The position numbers and the translations under genes are program-made. Positions 1-11,504 of a stretch of DNA of 64,000 nucleotides are shown here, in pieces. Origin of the DNA: Cephalotus follicularis (taxonomy: Eukaryota > Streptophyta > Magnoliopsida > Oxalidales > Cephalotaceae). Each line of letters starts with the position of its first letter. Position 1 is the stretch's first letter. The stretch is taken from NCBI GenBank assembly GCA_001972305.1, contig BDDD01000171.1:237882-301881 (forward strand), written 5' to 3'. The notes under the pieces were generated by a model. That model had not been told where the DNA came from, did not search any database, and saw only the letters and a list, made by a program, of their open reading frames with translations.

Positions 1-606
1 GACGCATGAATTACTGGGCTAAGCTAAAGGCGTATTGCATGAGGCACTGATGGGTTGGATGAATGCATATGGGGCATGGGTTTCTACGTTCCATGGGCAC
101 ATGTGGTGCGGATTCATGGTTGGGCTGATGATGCGCATGTGGCGTGTTTGGAATGGATGGCTTCATGCATGGAACGGCTGTGGCGTGTTGCTAGAGATAC
201 AAGGCCGAATGGTTTGCTCGACACTGCAGATGGTGACACGTGGCGGCTGCTGGCTTGATGTGTTCCCATATTTGTTTTCTTGCAATATCTCTTCATCCTA
301 ACTTCAAAATGAGTAGGCCCAAGAATTAAAAGTGCTGCAAATAATTTTATGAATAAAATGAGCCCAATATTCAATATCTTATGAGTCTTAAATTTTGACT
401 TCTCTCGCTTAAGTGGGTGCACTCTTTAACCGATCGTTGACTTCAAACCACTTTAACTCGAAAAGTAGCGTTTTAGATCCATTTTCTCTGAATCCACAAT
501 AATGAAATAATACCTGAAAATCAAATAAACACCACCACAGTAGTCTATTCCAAGCATAAAAATATAATAAATAAATCATTAAAATCACACATTTTTATGC
601 TTATCG
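1..606 (-). repeat. Athila-type LTR fragment (runs off the left edge)
   Basis: Read on the minus strand, this stretch starts near 606 with GATAAGCATAAAAATGTGTG and follows the first part of the LTRs at 13293 and 53092. The matches include the 'tatttttatgcttggaatag' start region, the AAGCGAGAGAAGTCAAAATT block, and a later part rich in 'catgcatg' and 'cagccc'. The outer end lies beyond the window, so solo LTR and full element cannot be told apart. It abuts a plus-strand Tekay coding fragment directly at about 607, which suggests insertion into that element. No target duplication can be checked because the other end is missing. Confidence 0.75.
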
Positions 607-1990
607 GAGTATCATGAAAGGTAAAGTTTTCACCTTTACTCAGACAGAAGTTCCTGAGTGTACTTCTATTGTTGGAGGTACATTACATATTTATGGCTTT
701 GCTGCTAGAGTATTATTGGATCCGGGAGCATCGCATTCTTTTATTGCCTTCCGATTTGCATCATGTTTGGATGTGATGCCTGATTGTATGCCATATATGC
801 TTGATGTCAGTACACTTGCTGGAGATTCCATGTCTACGGATTCTATGTATAGGGGTTGTGAAATTTCTATGGCGGGAATTCTATTGTATGCGGATTCGAT
901 TGTGTTACCCATCCATGATTTCGATGTGATCTTAGGTATGGATTGGCTGTCAACTCATCATGCTCGTATGGACTATTACAGTAAGACAGTGGATTTTTGT
1001 CTGCTCGATGGTACTATCTTCCAGTTTAAGGGAGACGAAGGATTTTCTACGCCAATTATATCCTTCACTCGTGCATCGAGGTATCTTGAGAAGGGGTGCG
1101 AAGGATATCTGGCTTATGTGATTGACCAGAGGAAAGAGAAAGGATTGATCCTTGAGGAGATTCATGTGGTGAATGAATATCTTGATGTATTTCCTATATA
1201 TTTTGTGTCTTTACCGCCGAAGAGGAGTAGGGAGTTTGTCATCGATCTTGTACCGGGTACGACTCCTATTTCTAAGGCACCATAGAGAATGGCTCCAGCA
1301 GAGTTGAGGGAGTTGAAACTGCAATTGCAATATTTGATTAACAAGGGCTTTGTTCGACCTAGTGTTTCCCCGTGGGGTGCACCGGTGTTATTTGTGAAGA
1401 AGAAAGATGGGTCGATGAGACTTTGTATTGATTACAGTATGCTGAATAAAGCCACGATTAAGAACAAGTATCCTCTTCCGCACATTGAGGAATTGTTCAA
1501 TTAGCTAAAAGGATCGAGAGTATTCTCAAAACATGATTTGAGATCGAGTTATCACCAGTTGAGGGTAAGGGAAGGAGATACCGAAAAGACTGCTTTTCGA
1601 ATGCCGTATGGTCACTATAAGTTTCTGGTGATGCCGTTTGGTGTTACCATCGCGTCTGCAGCATTCATGTCATTGATGAACGATGTGTCCCGACCCTATC
1701 TACATCAGTTTGTAGTTATATTTTTTGATGATATATTGATATACTCGAGGAATGAAGAGGAGCATGCACATCATCTGAGGTTGGTTTTGCAGATTCTCAG
1801 GGAACAATGTTTGTATGCCAAGTTCGGTAAGTGTGAATTTTAGCTTGATCATGTGATCTTTCTTGGTCACATAGTATCTGGTGAGGGCTTGGTGGTGGAT
1901 CCGTCGAAGACTGAGGTTGTTCGGGATTGGCCACAACTGAGGAATGTGACCGAGGTACGTAGTTTCCTTGGATTGGCGAGTTATTATCAC
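607..1990 (+). pseudogene. Ty3/gypsy Tekay-like protease-reverse transcriptase fragment
   Basis: This is a fossil fragment of a chromovirus polyprotein. Around 700-750 it shows an aspartic-protease active-site block (residues ending in GASHSF), then V-I-L-G-M-D-W-L-S near 930. The protease-RT linker follows near 1180-1280, and then RT with [13 protein letters not shown] (about 1398-1435) and the catalytic Y/F-x-DD block near 1725. It matches the same region of the plus-strand element at 32450-33830 and of the minus-strand elements at 3023 and 56765. Gag, RNase H, integrase and LTRs are not present here. It is broken in a few places and ends at about 1990 against an X LTR copy in opposite orientation. 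The Tekay/Del assignment comes from recognised motif order, not a search. Confidence 0.85.
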
Positions 1991-3022
1991 ACAATGTATG
2001 GACCCTTCCATGTCCTTTACATCAACACACATATTAAACAAGCACTGCCACAAGCCGGCAGGTCAATAGCTGAATATAAACATATCTCTATTTCATCTTT
2101 ACATTTGTCTCTTATACAATAACTATAAATACATCCATATTCAATATTTGTCCTTTTACAATACCAAATTTATACAAAGTAGGTCAGAGGAGAGGTAAAT
2201 CCTTACCCTGCGATTTAACTTGGCTGGTCACTGCTGCGCGTCACCTGGACCTGAACCTGACCCATTACATTACAATACAATGCAATGGGTCAGCAACCCG
2301 AAGGTTGTGTAGGATACACATGTGCAAGGTACATAAAGGAGTGCAGCAGATAAGTATGCCATATGAGATGTATGTTCAATATGAGAGATATGTGCATGAC
2401 TATCGATATAGACCAGGCTATGAAAGCTAGCATTTAGAAACATGTCATTTTCCATAAGTACCATTCACTAACCATATCCATGTGATTCCAACACAATGCC
2501 ATCATCATTCAGCGTCCATATCATTCCAAAATCCTTTCCAAACATATATAAGCTTTTCTCGGCCTTCCTGTCGAGGTAATGCACTAGGCGCTCTTTGCGT
2601 CCTAGGCAGAAGTCCTTATTCCACTAGCAGATTAGAGTAGCATCTATAAGTACAATAGGGAAGACAAGATGGACATTCTCTAACACTGACCTCTCTAGCT
2701 ACAGCCACCATCAACGCCCATATATCATCACAATCCGAACCATTGCGATCCATAACGATACGATCCACAACCATATCGTATCCTTTTCGTAACCATTCCA
2801 TAACCGCACGAATCGTAACCATCCATAAAGAGGAATGCTATATGATATGTCATGCGATGCAACACCATAACAGTATGTGAAGCATCTAACATGGTAGCAG
2901 TATGTTGTGCATGTAACCAATGTAACCATAAGTTATGTGTGAACAATATATATATGTGTATCAATATGCCATGTGATGTCATGTGCATAAATGGCAATCG
3001 TGGACAACTTCAATATACCTGC
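1991..3022 (-). repeat. X LTR family, copy A, first segment
   Basis: This is the reverse complement of about 23990-25015 in X copy B. Recognisable shared blocks are the AATGGGTCAGG stretch with alternating 'attgtattg', the 'cggccttcct' segment, and the tract of degenerate CGTAACCAT/CGATCC repeats near 2720-2830. Compared with copy B it lacks roughly the last 290 bases of the LTR. It continues at 8964 after the Tekay element at 3023-8963. Short ORFs in this stretch are low-complexity and not shared with any known protein family I recognise. Confidence 0.75.
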
Positions 3023-4310
3023 TGTCACACCCCGTTTAACGAGAAGACAACATTAAAGCGGCAAATGAAATTAACGCATAAATACAGCTCATGTAAAAAC
3101 CATAAACTTAAACTTTTAAGCAAGATGTCAGTTGCGGAAGCATAAAAATTCACAAGATGTAAACTCGTAGCGTGTATCCCATACTACACGCCACCAAAAA
3201 CAAGTCTGTCATTGTTAATCGCCCACAAACGGAGCGTGATCATGATGCAATATTAAATCCCATCAGTAAACAAACCCGTAAGTACAACACATTGGTCCTT
3301 AAATAAAACTCAGTTTATTACAAAACATGAGAAAAGTAAAACCAAGTACAAAACATCATAACATCTTGTCCCTTGCCCATGCCAGTCCAACCGGTCCACT
3401 GCATCAATCTGTAAAGTATGGGGTTATTCTTTGTCCTCACTCGGCTAAGTCATAAAAGCAGTTTGGGATTAACATTAAAAGCATGTCATGATATGAATGC
3501 ATAGATGATGCAGTGCAGTAGAAAATCCCAGTTTATATATATGAAAATATATATGTTTAACGGTACAGTAAAATGTCAGTGGGGCATATATATATGATAA
3601 TATATGTATGCAACAACAGTACAATAGTAACTCGGCCAGGGCTACATCAACAGGCGCAGTAATGTCCGAGAAGGACCAACAGACAGTACAGGATGTCCAT
3701 AAAGGACCACAACAGTCAAGCAGTATATGTAACGCCGCCAACTCCTGGCCCCACGCTACACTCCCACTTCGGTCCCTACTTCAGGAAACCGAGCGAGGCA
3801 ACAGTACAGTACAGTGAGTCACCCAGCCAACTCCTGGCCCCTAGGTCAACCCTACCACTAGCCGGCGCTAGCAGTCTCTGCCATGCAACCAGTGGCTCAA
3901 GCACAAACACAGTACAATTCACAGAGCAAATAGTGAATCTGACCAGTAACAGTACAGTACAGTAGTGATCGTTTAGATCCACAACAGGCAGTTCGTTTCC
4001 AAAAGTGACAACATTGAAATATGCATTTTCAGTAGAAAAAACTTTTAAACAGTTTCAGTAGTGGAAATCGCTTTCCAAAGATGTTTGAAAATACGAAAAC
4101 AATATTTATTTCGTACTTAACATAGCAATTTCAATTCATATATGCATTTCTAAAGTAGCAATACTTAGAAATCATAATCCGATTTCAAATAGTCCAGAAC
4201 AGGCAGTAAACAGTGTATATGCAATGCATACAAATGCTCAAATGCATCCTAGCAGGAATCGGGATCGTTTCCCATTGTTTTAAGAAAGAAAAGTCCAACG
4301 GCAGTCCAAC

Positions 4311-4580
4311 CAGTCGGCTGGAATCCTTACCAGTCGGCTGTTCTGGGTCGAGCAGTACTGGATAGTCGGCTGGTTCCTTCTACCAGTCGACTGTCCATTA
4401 GGCAGTCAGCTGTTATCCTTCAACAGTAGACTGTTATTGCACACCCGTTCAAAAGCACTACCCAGATCACGGTTCCCGCCACTTTCTGGGCAGGATGAAG
4501 TATGAACAGTCGACTGCTTTCCATTGATAGTCGACTGGTTCCATTGAGTAGTCCGCTGTCTTCCTTCGACAGTCGGCTGC
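4311..4580. repeat. Array of CAGTCGACTG / CAGTCGGCTG palindromes (type C), cluster 1
   Basis: About ten copies of a 10-bp motif occur between 4311 and 4580, spaced roughly 15-40 bases. Several are the perfect palindrome CAGTCGACTG (for example 4384-4393) and others the variant CAGTCGGCTG. They are not evenly spaced, so this is a dispersed motif cluster and not a simple tandem repeat. Confidence 0.85.
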
Positions 4581-5404
4581 CCCGCGAACCAGTTGCATGC
4601 AAATCGATCTATCTACTCCAACGGATCGTTGTAAACAGAGAATTCAAGCCCGAGGATAGAAACACAACTACAGGTTATCATATCGTCCATACAGTACCAC
4701 ATCCAACATACATTTCATCATGCAAGTCAACACCATGATAAGGTTCAACATGCATGCACATAAACTCATTTGATTCTCAGTAGCAAGGATAGCAAATGGA
4801 AAACAGTAGCAACCACGTCTTAAAATCAGTAACTACAACTCATGCAACCAGTGCGTTCAAATCATATAACATGCAGTAACATTAAGCTCAAAATACCATC
4901 ACAACTTCCCCTACCTTTTGATTCCAAGTTAGGAATCTGTAAGTCCACCTCTTTGTCTTCCAACAGTGACGTTTTGGGCTCCCCAGAAGCTCCAACTCCA
5001 AGCCCAGCAGCTCCAAGAATAACCCAACAGCTCCAACCCGAGCTCCAAGCTTCAACAATGGAGAACACTCTTTTCCCTCTTTTTCTGCGTTTTTTCTCTA
5101 CTATCCACTTTTTTTCTTAGGCTCTTCAGTACTAGGACGAAGAAGATGAGTGAAGGTGTTTTATGCAGAGTGTTTCTCTCCCTCTCCTCCTTAGCTCCCA
5201 TCACATGGCACTAAATGCCACATTTCTATTCCACATTCATGCACACACTCACAGGTCTAAACCCTTCCCCCCATGAAGTCTGCATGATCCACAGGTGTCC
5301 TCTTCTTCCATTCCTTTAGCTGCATGAAGCACAGATGGCACCCTCTTCCATTTGTCAGCTGTAGCATGTGATTCCCGTCACATGCAACAAAACAGAGCAC
5401 GATC

Positions 5405-5556
5405 CAGTCGGCTGTCCACACCTAATAGCCGGCTGCTCGTCTGGCAGTTCGTCACCACGTGGCTTCGACAGTTGGCCAGTCGACTGGTTCATCCCACTAG
5501 TCGACTGTTCCAAGACACAGACACCCAGCCGGCTGGTCAAACGTACCAGTCGACTG
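5405..5556. repeat. Type C palindrome cluster 2 in the same LTR
   Basis: At least six CAGTCGACTG-like motifs occur in 150 bases, including CAGTCGACTG near 5490 and 5547. The matching cluster in the partial second LTR lies at 8637-8789 and keeps almost every copy. Confidence 0.85.
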
Positions 5557-5734
5557 CACTTGATGTACCCACAAGGTAAACACACTTCTAAGTACATTAA
5601 CTGATTTAGAAGCAACATCATCGGAGTTTGGGAAAACATCATCAAATTCGGAAAAACTATTATTTTATTAATTCCACAAATAAGGTACATTTACATTGTG
5701 AAATTACAATACATGAAATTTCCGGGCGTTACAT

Positions 5735-8305
5735 CCACCCCTCATTCAGAGGAATTTCGTCCTCAAAATTCAAAACGAGACTAGAACAAGTGCGGGTAGC
5801 GTTCTCGGATATCCTCCTCACGCTCCCAAGTTGCTTCATCCGGTCGGTGGAACTGCCATTGAACCTTAACCATGGAGATGGCTCGGTTTCTCAAAATCTG
5901 CGTCTTTCAATTTAGAATCCGCACAGGCAACTCTTCACAAGATAGGTCATCTTGTACCAGAACAACATCATAATCCAAGACATGTGACAGGTCCGGGATA
6001 TATCTCCTCAGCATAGATACATGGAAGACGCCGTGCACGTTTGACAGTGTAGGAGGTAAGGCAAGCTGGTAGGCTACCTCCCCAACCCTCTCCAAAATCT
6101 CGAAAGGACCAATGTAGCGAGGAGCTAATTTTCCATTTTTCCCAAACCTTTGCACACCCTTCCACGGTGAGACCTTTAAGAACACATGATCGCCCAAACT
6201 GAAGGTCAAAGGCCTCCTCTTGACACTGTCCGCATAGCTCTTCTGCCGGCTCTGAGCAGCAAGCAGCTTCTTTTTTATCGTTATGATCTTTTCTGAAGTT
6301 TCCTCCACTAACTCAGTCCCGAGTAAAGTTCACTCCCCGACCTCGTCCCAACATACAGGAGATCTGCACTTCCTCCCATACAGTGCTTCAAACGGTGCCA
6401 TGCCGATACTGGAATGATAGCTGTTATTATAAGAGAACTCTATCAAAGGAATGTGATCCTCCCAGGTACCAGCAAAATCAATAATGTAAGCCCGTAGCAT
6501 ATCCTCCAAGGTCTGGATGGTACGCTCAGATTGCCCATCGGTCTGAGGGTGGAAGGCAGTACTCAGGTTCAGCTTCGTCCCAAAAGATGTCTGAAACCTC
6601 TTCCAGAAGTTGGAAGTGAAGATGGCATCTCTATCACATACGATGCTGACTGGAACACCGTGTAGCCTCACTATCTCCTTCACATACAAACGAGCTAGCT
6701 TGCTCGCAGAATCAGTAACGTGTGTAGGCAGAAAGTGTGCTGATTTGGTAAGTCTATCTATGACAACCCACACGGCGTTGTGACGGTTCCTAGTCAGAGG
6801 AAAACCCGAAACAAAATCCATCGTGACATGTTCCCATTTCCACTCTGGAATTGGTAAAGGCTGTAGCAAACCTGCCGATCTCTGGTGTTCGGCCTTAACT
6901 ATCTGGCAAGTCAAACACCTTGCCACATACTTGGCAATCTCTCGTTTCGTGCCAGGCCACCAGTAATTCTTCTTCATATCTTGATACATTTTTGTGCTAC
7001 CAGGATGGATACTGTACATAGATTTATGAGCCCTGCTAAGTAACTCATTCTTCAACCCTGGTTCATTCGGAAGACACACACGTCCGCGATATCTCAGAAT
7101 ACCATAAGCATGTACTCGAAAATTGGATTCCGTGTCCAGGTTCTCCCGAATTCGTTGCAGCTCTGGATCGTGTGGTTGTGCATCCCTGATGTGATCCAGT
7201 AACACAGGGTGTACTCGCATGTCGGCCACAAAGATCCCCGGTGACTGATTTAACAGAGACCATTCTACGAAGTCTTCTACCATCTTCCATTGCGACACCA
7301 TCGCACTGGCAACCATAGCCTTGCGGCTCAAGGCATCAGCGACTACATTCGCTTTCCCCGGGTGGTACTGAACACTGCAATCATAGTCATTAAATAATTC
7401 TACCCACCTGCATTGTCTCATGTTCAATGTGTCCTGACAAAACAGGTACCTCAAACTCTTATGATCGGTAAAGATCTCAAACTGTGCCCCATAAAGATAG
7501 TGCCTCCACTTATGAAGGGCGAAGATAATAACTGCAAGTTCGAGGTCATGAGTCGGGTAGTTTTCTTCATACGACTTTAGCTTCCTCGAGGCATATGCAA
7601 TCACTCTGCCTCGCTGCATCAATACACAGCCCAAACCCTTACCTGATGCATCACTATAGACTGCAAAGCCCTAATTACCATCAGGTAATGCCAAGATAGG
7701 AGCGGAAACCAACCAATCCTTCAGTTCACAGAAACTAGCTTCACAGTCTTCGTCCCAGACAAAATGGGTTTTCTTCTGGGTCAGTCTACTCAAGGGCTCG
7801 GCTATCCTTGAAAAGTTCTGGATAAACCTTCTGTAATATCCCGCCAATCCAAGGAAACTGCGCACCTCCGTCACGTTCTTTGGTTGTGGCCAGTCTCGTA
7901 CTACTTCAGTCTTTGACGGATCCACCGTCAAGCCTTCCCCAGATACGATGTGGCCGAGAAAGATCACATGATCAAGCCAGAACTCATACTTGCCGAACTT
8001 GGCGTACAACCGATGTTCTCTGAGAACTTGCAATACTAGCCTCAGATGGTGGACGTGCTCCTCCTCACTCCATGAATATACCAGTATGTCATCGATAAAT
8101 ACTACAACAAACTGGTCTAGGTATGGTCGGAATACGTCATTCAACAATGACATAAAAGTTGTCGGTGCATTGGTAACACCGAACAGCATCACCAAGAACT
8201 CGTAATGACCATACCGTGTCCGGAAGGCAGTCTTCTCAATGTCTCCTGTCCTTACTCTCAGTTGGTGATATCCTGACCTCAACTCGAGCTTGGAAAACAC
8301 CCTTG
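5735..8305 (-). pseudogene. Tekay pol remains: RT, RNase H, integrase, chromodomain
   Basis: Reading right to left on the minus strand, RT lies at about 7700-8305, with FIDDILVYS near 8073-8101 and the FGVTNAP block. RNase H lies at about 7330-7690 (TDHKSLRYL, then [17 protein letters not shown]). Integrase lies at about 6330-7250, with an HHCC-type zinc segment (RCLTCQ), then the D,D-35-E core with [11 protein letters not shown]. The integrase C-terminal GPF/Y part is at 5960-6308 (APRYIGPFEIL). A chromodomain-like tail occupies about 5770-5905 (KVQWQFHR). Gag and protease are not seen here. The enzymes would have reverse-transcribed and integrated the element. It is now a fossil broken in several places. 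Confidence 0.9.
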
Positions 8306-8308
8306 GAA

Positions 8309-8963
8309 TCCCTCTTTTTCTGCGTTTTTTCTCTACTATCCACCTTTTTTCTTAGGCTCTTCAGTACTAGGACGAAGAAGATGAGTGAAGGTGTTTTATA
8401 CAGAGTGTTTCTCTCCCCTCCTCCTTAGCTCCCTTCACATGGCACTAAATGCCACATTTCGATTCCACATGCATGCACACACTCACAGGTCTAAACCCTT
8501 CCCCCATGAAGTCTGCATGATCCACAGGTGTCCTCTTCTTCCATTCCTTTAGCTGCATGAAGCACAGATGGCACCCCCTTCCATTTGTCAGCTGTAGCAT
8601 TTGATTCCCGTCACATGCAACAAAACAGAGCACGATCCAGTCGGCTTTCCACACCCAATAGCCGGCTGCTCGTCTGGCAGTTCGTCACCACGTGTCTTCA
8701 ACAGTTGGCCAGTCGACTGGTTCATCCCACCAGTCGACTGTTCCAAGGCACAGACACCCAGCCGGCTGGTCAAACGTACCAGTCGACTGCACTTGATATA
8801 CCCATAAGGTAAACACACTTCTAAGTACATTAACTGATTTAGAAGACACATCATCGGAGTTTGGGAAAACATCATATTCGGAAAAACTATTATTTTATTA
8901 ATTCCACAAATAAGGTACATTTACATTGTGAAATTACAATACATGAAATTTATGGGCGTTACA
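8309..8963 (-). repeat. Partial second LTR of the Tekay element at 3023-8963
   Basis: It matches 5079-5733 at about 97% by eye and ends in the same GGGCGTTACA. Only this 655-base part of the 2.7-kb LTR is present. It contains the second set of CAGTCGACTG motifs (8637-8789). Confidence 0.88.
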
Positions 8964-9168
8964 CCAGCCGTCCCTAAGCGGGGTATATTTAGTTAGTCCT
9001 AATCACGTCAAGGCCATAGGCCTGCAGACAATCCATATAACAATCCATATCAATCATAGGGACAACCAGTCCATAGGGTCCATCCCACCCTCGACGCACT
9101 TTTGGTGACGTGGAGGAGTGAGGAATGAGATAACACTGACCACGTCGTTTATTTCTTAATTTGTATAG

Positions 9169-9326
9169 GTCCACCCATGTGTGGGGTTCGCGCAATGTAT
9201 ACGGGTCATACGAGTCCACCCAATGTGTGGGGTCCGCGCAACATATGTGGGTCCACCCAATGTCTGGGGTCCACGCAATGTATATGGGTCCACCCAATAT
9301 GTGGGGTCCACGCAATATATATGGTC
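9169..9326. repeat. Short minisatellite, about 37-44 bp unit, about 4 copies
   Basis: The unit is built on GTCCACCCAATGTGTGGGGT followed by 'ccgcgcaatgtatat'. X copy B has the equivalent array at 23617-23780 on the other strand with different unit number and sequence, so the array has evolved separately in each copy. Confidence 0.8.
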
Positions 9327-9890
9327 TATCGTTCCTGACATTCACGACGGAAATGAAGGTCAGGAACGGGTTATCTCTATAGTCTCATACGACACAATCA
9401 ACAATGTATCCCATAGTTATAACCCAAAATCATGTATGCTTTTAAATAATATGGATCGTTTTGTAAAGGATCTCTTGGATCCACGTCCGTCAATCAAGTA
9501 AAGATCATTTCGTAGTCATAAATCATTTTTCATATTCAATGGCCATTTTCATTTCCATAATCCATTTTGTAATCAATTTTCATATATCATTTGATTGGTC
9601 CCTATCGAAGTTATAATGAATTGAAAGGAAGTCCAAACGAGAGAATCCGCATCCAGATGTCCCAATGGAACTATCCTAACCATTTTTGAAAACCATTGTA
9701 TAAAATCCCCTTTTTATGAAACTTCCTTTAAAGATTCACTTTGCAGGTTGATCCGTAGTTTAAAAATGTCATAAGAGGATTTTCATGGGCTACAAGGCCT
9801 TAGGGAGGCTTCCTATGAAATCCATTTGTATAGAAATCCATTTCGGATCAAACCATGTAAAAAGGTTGAGTTTAACTAAAACAGGGTACT

Positions 9891-10035
9891 AAGCGTCGAT
9901 GCTTAGCCCTTGGCGTCGACAGTTTTAAAAAGCATTAGTATAAAGCATCAACGGTTTATTTGAAAGCATAAGGTGTCGACTGTTTGGTTTAACACATAAA
10001 AGCATCGACAGTTAAGAAGAAAGCGTCAACAGTTT
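9891..10035. repeat. Type A GTCGAC palindrome array in X copy A
   Basis: Six motifs of the form AAGCGTCGACAGTTT or AAGCGTCGATGCTT occur in 145 bases, at spacings of about 20-30 bases. The first is at 9891-9904 and the last at 10021-10035. The homologous arrays are 22807-22951 (copy B) and 36249-36437 (copy C). Confidence 0.85.
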
Positions 10036-10726
10036 TGGAAGAAATATCGTTTTGCAAAACAGTTCGTAATTCAATGAAAACCATGTCCAAAACCCGTTCA
10101 AAGCCCCTTTTAAGATTCATCCCATAGCTCGTGAATTGAGAGAAGGCAAGAACTCATCTCCTCTCAATTCAACATCTAAACCTTATACCATATGCAATAT
10201 CCACATCCCTTTGTATACTCGTATGCATATATATATGTACAATCATGCATTCATATAATTACAATACGTACACATATCAATCCATATAACCATTTACAAT
10301 GCATGAATGCAAGTAAAACAGTGAAACCTACTCTAGTGATCTACCATTCGTATACCACCGTCCCATCCTGGCGTATACGAATGGGATCAAGGCAACAGCC
10401 ATCTGAGCACGTACAATCGGAACATATGTATACCTACCTGTTAACAGTTGAGCTTGCGAGTCGAGAGGACTTGCAGTGGAATCGACTAGCTACTACCTCT
10501 TGTAAGCTTCACTCGTCGTTACGAGCACAGCTCCATGTTGTGTCAATAGAATCCTCTCTCCTTGTATCACTGCAATAACCATCACTCATTTTGGTACGAC
10601 TTACACACATGTAGCAAACACACATTGTCATCACCGGAGTTCCGGCAAAATTCTGGCCAACACATCGAAACTCCAGCCACGCCATAAACAGACTCCAAAT
10701 TGGCCAATCTATGCACTGGTAGTCGT

Positions 10727-11100
10727 GACTCGCCGTGAATCACACAGTCACAGCCGGTAGTGGGTCAACTCACTGAGTCAACTCGCTGGTCGACCACAAC
10801 TTCTGTCACCACCTGAAATCGTCACACAACCATCAATTCTATGCGTCACTGCCAGAGACTCGTCGTGTCTCACCGTAGAACACGATGTCACGGCCGGCCA
10901 GTGAGTTCAACTCACTGAGTTGACTCGCCGGTCAACCAAAGCTCTTGCCACCACCATAAAATGCATCACAACGACCAGACAAACACATATATGCCCCTAA
11001 CTTGCCGAGACTCGGCGCTAAACGCGCGATCAAAGGCGGCAGCGAGTTGGTTCGCTAAGTCAACTCGTCAGTTTGAATCCGGCCATTTCCGGCCGAATGG
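10727..11100. repeat. Three diverged copies of a 130-150 bp module in X copy A
   Basis: The modules start at about 10727, 10857 and 11007, each with GACTCGNCG, then a GTCACNGCCGG block, then nested palindromes such as AGTGAGTTCAACTCACT (10900-10916, 8-bp arms around one base). Equivalents lie at 21180-21470 (copy B) and 37195-37440 (copy C). A similar order of motifs is found in the copia LTR at about 17955-18150. Confidence 0.7.
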
Positions 11101-11413
11101 CGCCAAACCAGTCACTGAAATAGGTGTAGCCCGCCTCCTAGGTGAAGACCGGACCTTCCCGTGATGCTAACCAGCGGTGGAACGCACGGCAGCGGCGTGA
11201 CAGTGGTGACAGTGATGGGGAGAAGAAGGAAAAGAAAAGAGAAGGGGAAGGAGGTTACCGGTCAGTGGTGGATGACCCGTGTCGCGCCATCTCCTCCGGT
11301 GACGGCCCCTTGCTCGCCGACGTCAAGCTCTCTCTCCCTCTCTGGTTCTCTCTCCCGCATGCTTCCTCTCTCGCACTCTCTCCCTTTCTTTTACTTTGGC
11401 GGAAGTAATGCGC

Positions 11414-11445
11414 CCGGTGCATAACACACTTGTGTTATGCGCCGG
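11414..11445. other. Strong hairpin in X copy A
   Basis: The arms are 11414-11428 and 11431-11445, 15 bp with one mismatch and a 2-base loop. The inner 10 bp (GCATAACACA / TGTGTTATGC) are perfect. It lies just before a T-rich run (about 11453-11470). On the LTR's own strand it is in the first few hundred bases. Its function is unknown. Confidence 0.75.
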
Positions 11446-11504
11446 ATGGCTTCTTCTTTTTTTTTTTTTCAAATATGCAAATATATATATTTATATATAT
11501 TGGG

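Larger units (their letters stand above)
3023..5733 (-). repeat. 3' LTR of the Tekay element at 3023-8963
   Basis: The LTR is 2711 bp with TG...CA termini. It carries the block common to Tekay LTRs of this window near its own 3' end (3023-3450): the plus-strand TTGCGGAAGCATA motif, then the 'cactcggctaagtcata' stretch. It also holds an array of CAGTCGACTG/CAGTCGGCTG palindromes (4311-4580 and 5405-5556) and many CAGTACAGT-type short repeats near 3640-3960. The polypurine tract on its own strand is GAATGAGGGGTGGA, immediately outside at 5734-5747. Confidence 0.88.
3023..8963 (-). mobile_element. Tekay-like Ty3/gypsy element (minus), inserted in X copy A
   Basis: The element runs from TGTCACACC at 3023 to GCGTTACA ending at 8963. 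On its own strand the LTR is TGTAACGCCC...GTGTGACA. Its parts are a full 3' LTR (3023-5733), pol remains (5735-8305) and a partial second LTR (8309-8963). The flanks are CCTGC on the left and CCAGC on the right, a probable target duplication with one difference. X copy B provides the uninterrupted site near 23955-23985, which confirms these ends. The aligned LTR parts differ at about 19 of 650 positions counted by eye (about 3%). Assuming the grass-derived rate of 1.3e-8 per site per year, that is roughly 1 million years. It is broken. Confidence 0.88.
8964..11500 (-). repeat. X LTR family, copy A, second segment
   Basis: This is the reverse complement of about 20850-23955 of X copy B. Matching blocks are the minisatellite at 9169-9326, a GTCGAC-motif array at 9891-10035, the TTGAGAGGAG-type block near 10137-10180, the GCTTGCGAGTCGAG block near 10450, and the 140-bp module at 10727-11100. 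The purine-rich then CT-rich stretch at 11215-11395 also matches. Copy B has a solo LTR (21983-22652) at the point equivalent to about 10186, and copy A is empty there. Near 11455-11505 it ends in T-rich and AT-repeat sequence, without the first 280 or so bases of copy B. Small ORFs (10192-10578, 11142-11424) are not conserved as proteins. Confidence 0.78.

Noticed and set aside
4311-4580. Spaced palindromes as a CRISPR-like array
   Set aside because: The motifs are only 10 bases, irregularly spaced and variable. The context is a plant LTR.
8989-9501. Overlapping ORFs with repeated W/G/P/T-rich peptide units
   Set aside because: They are explained by translation of the X minisatellite on both strands, and the unit sequence is not kept as peptide in copy B.
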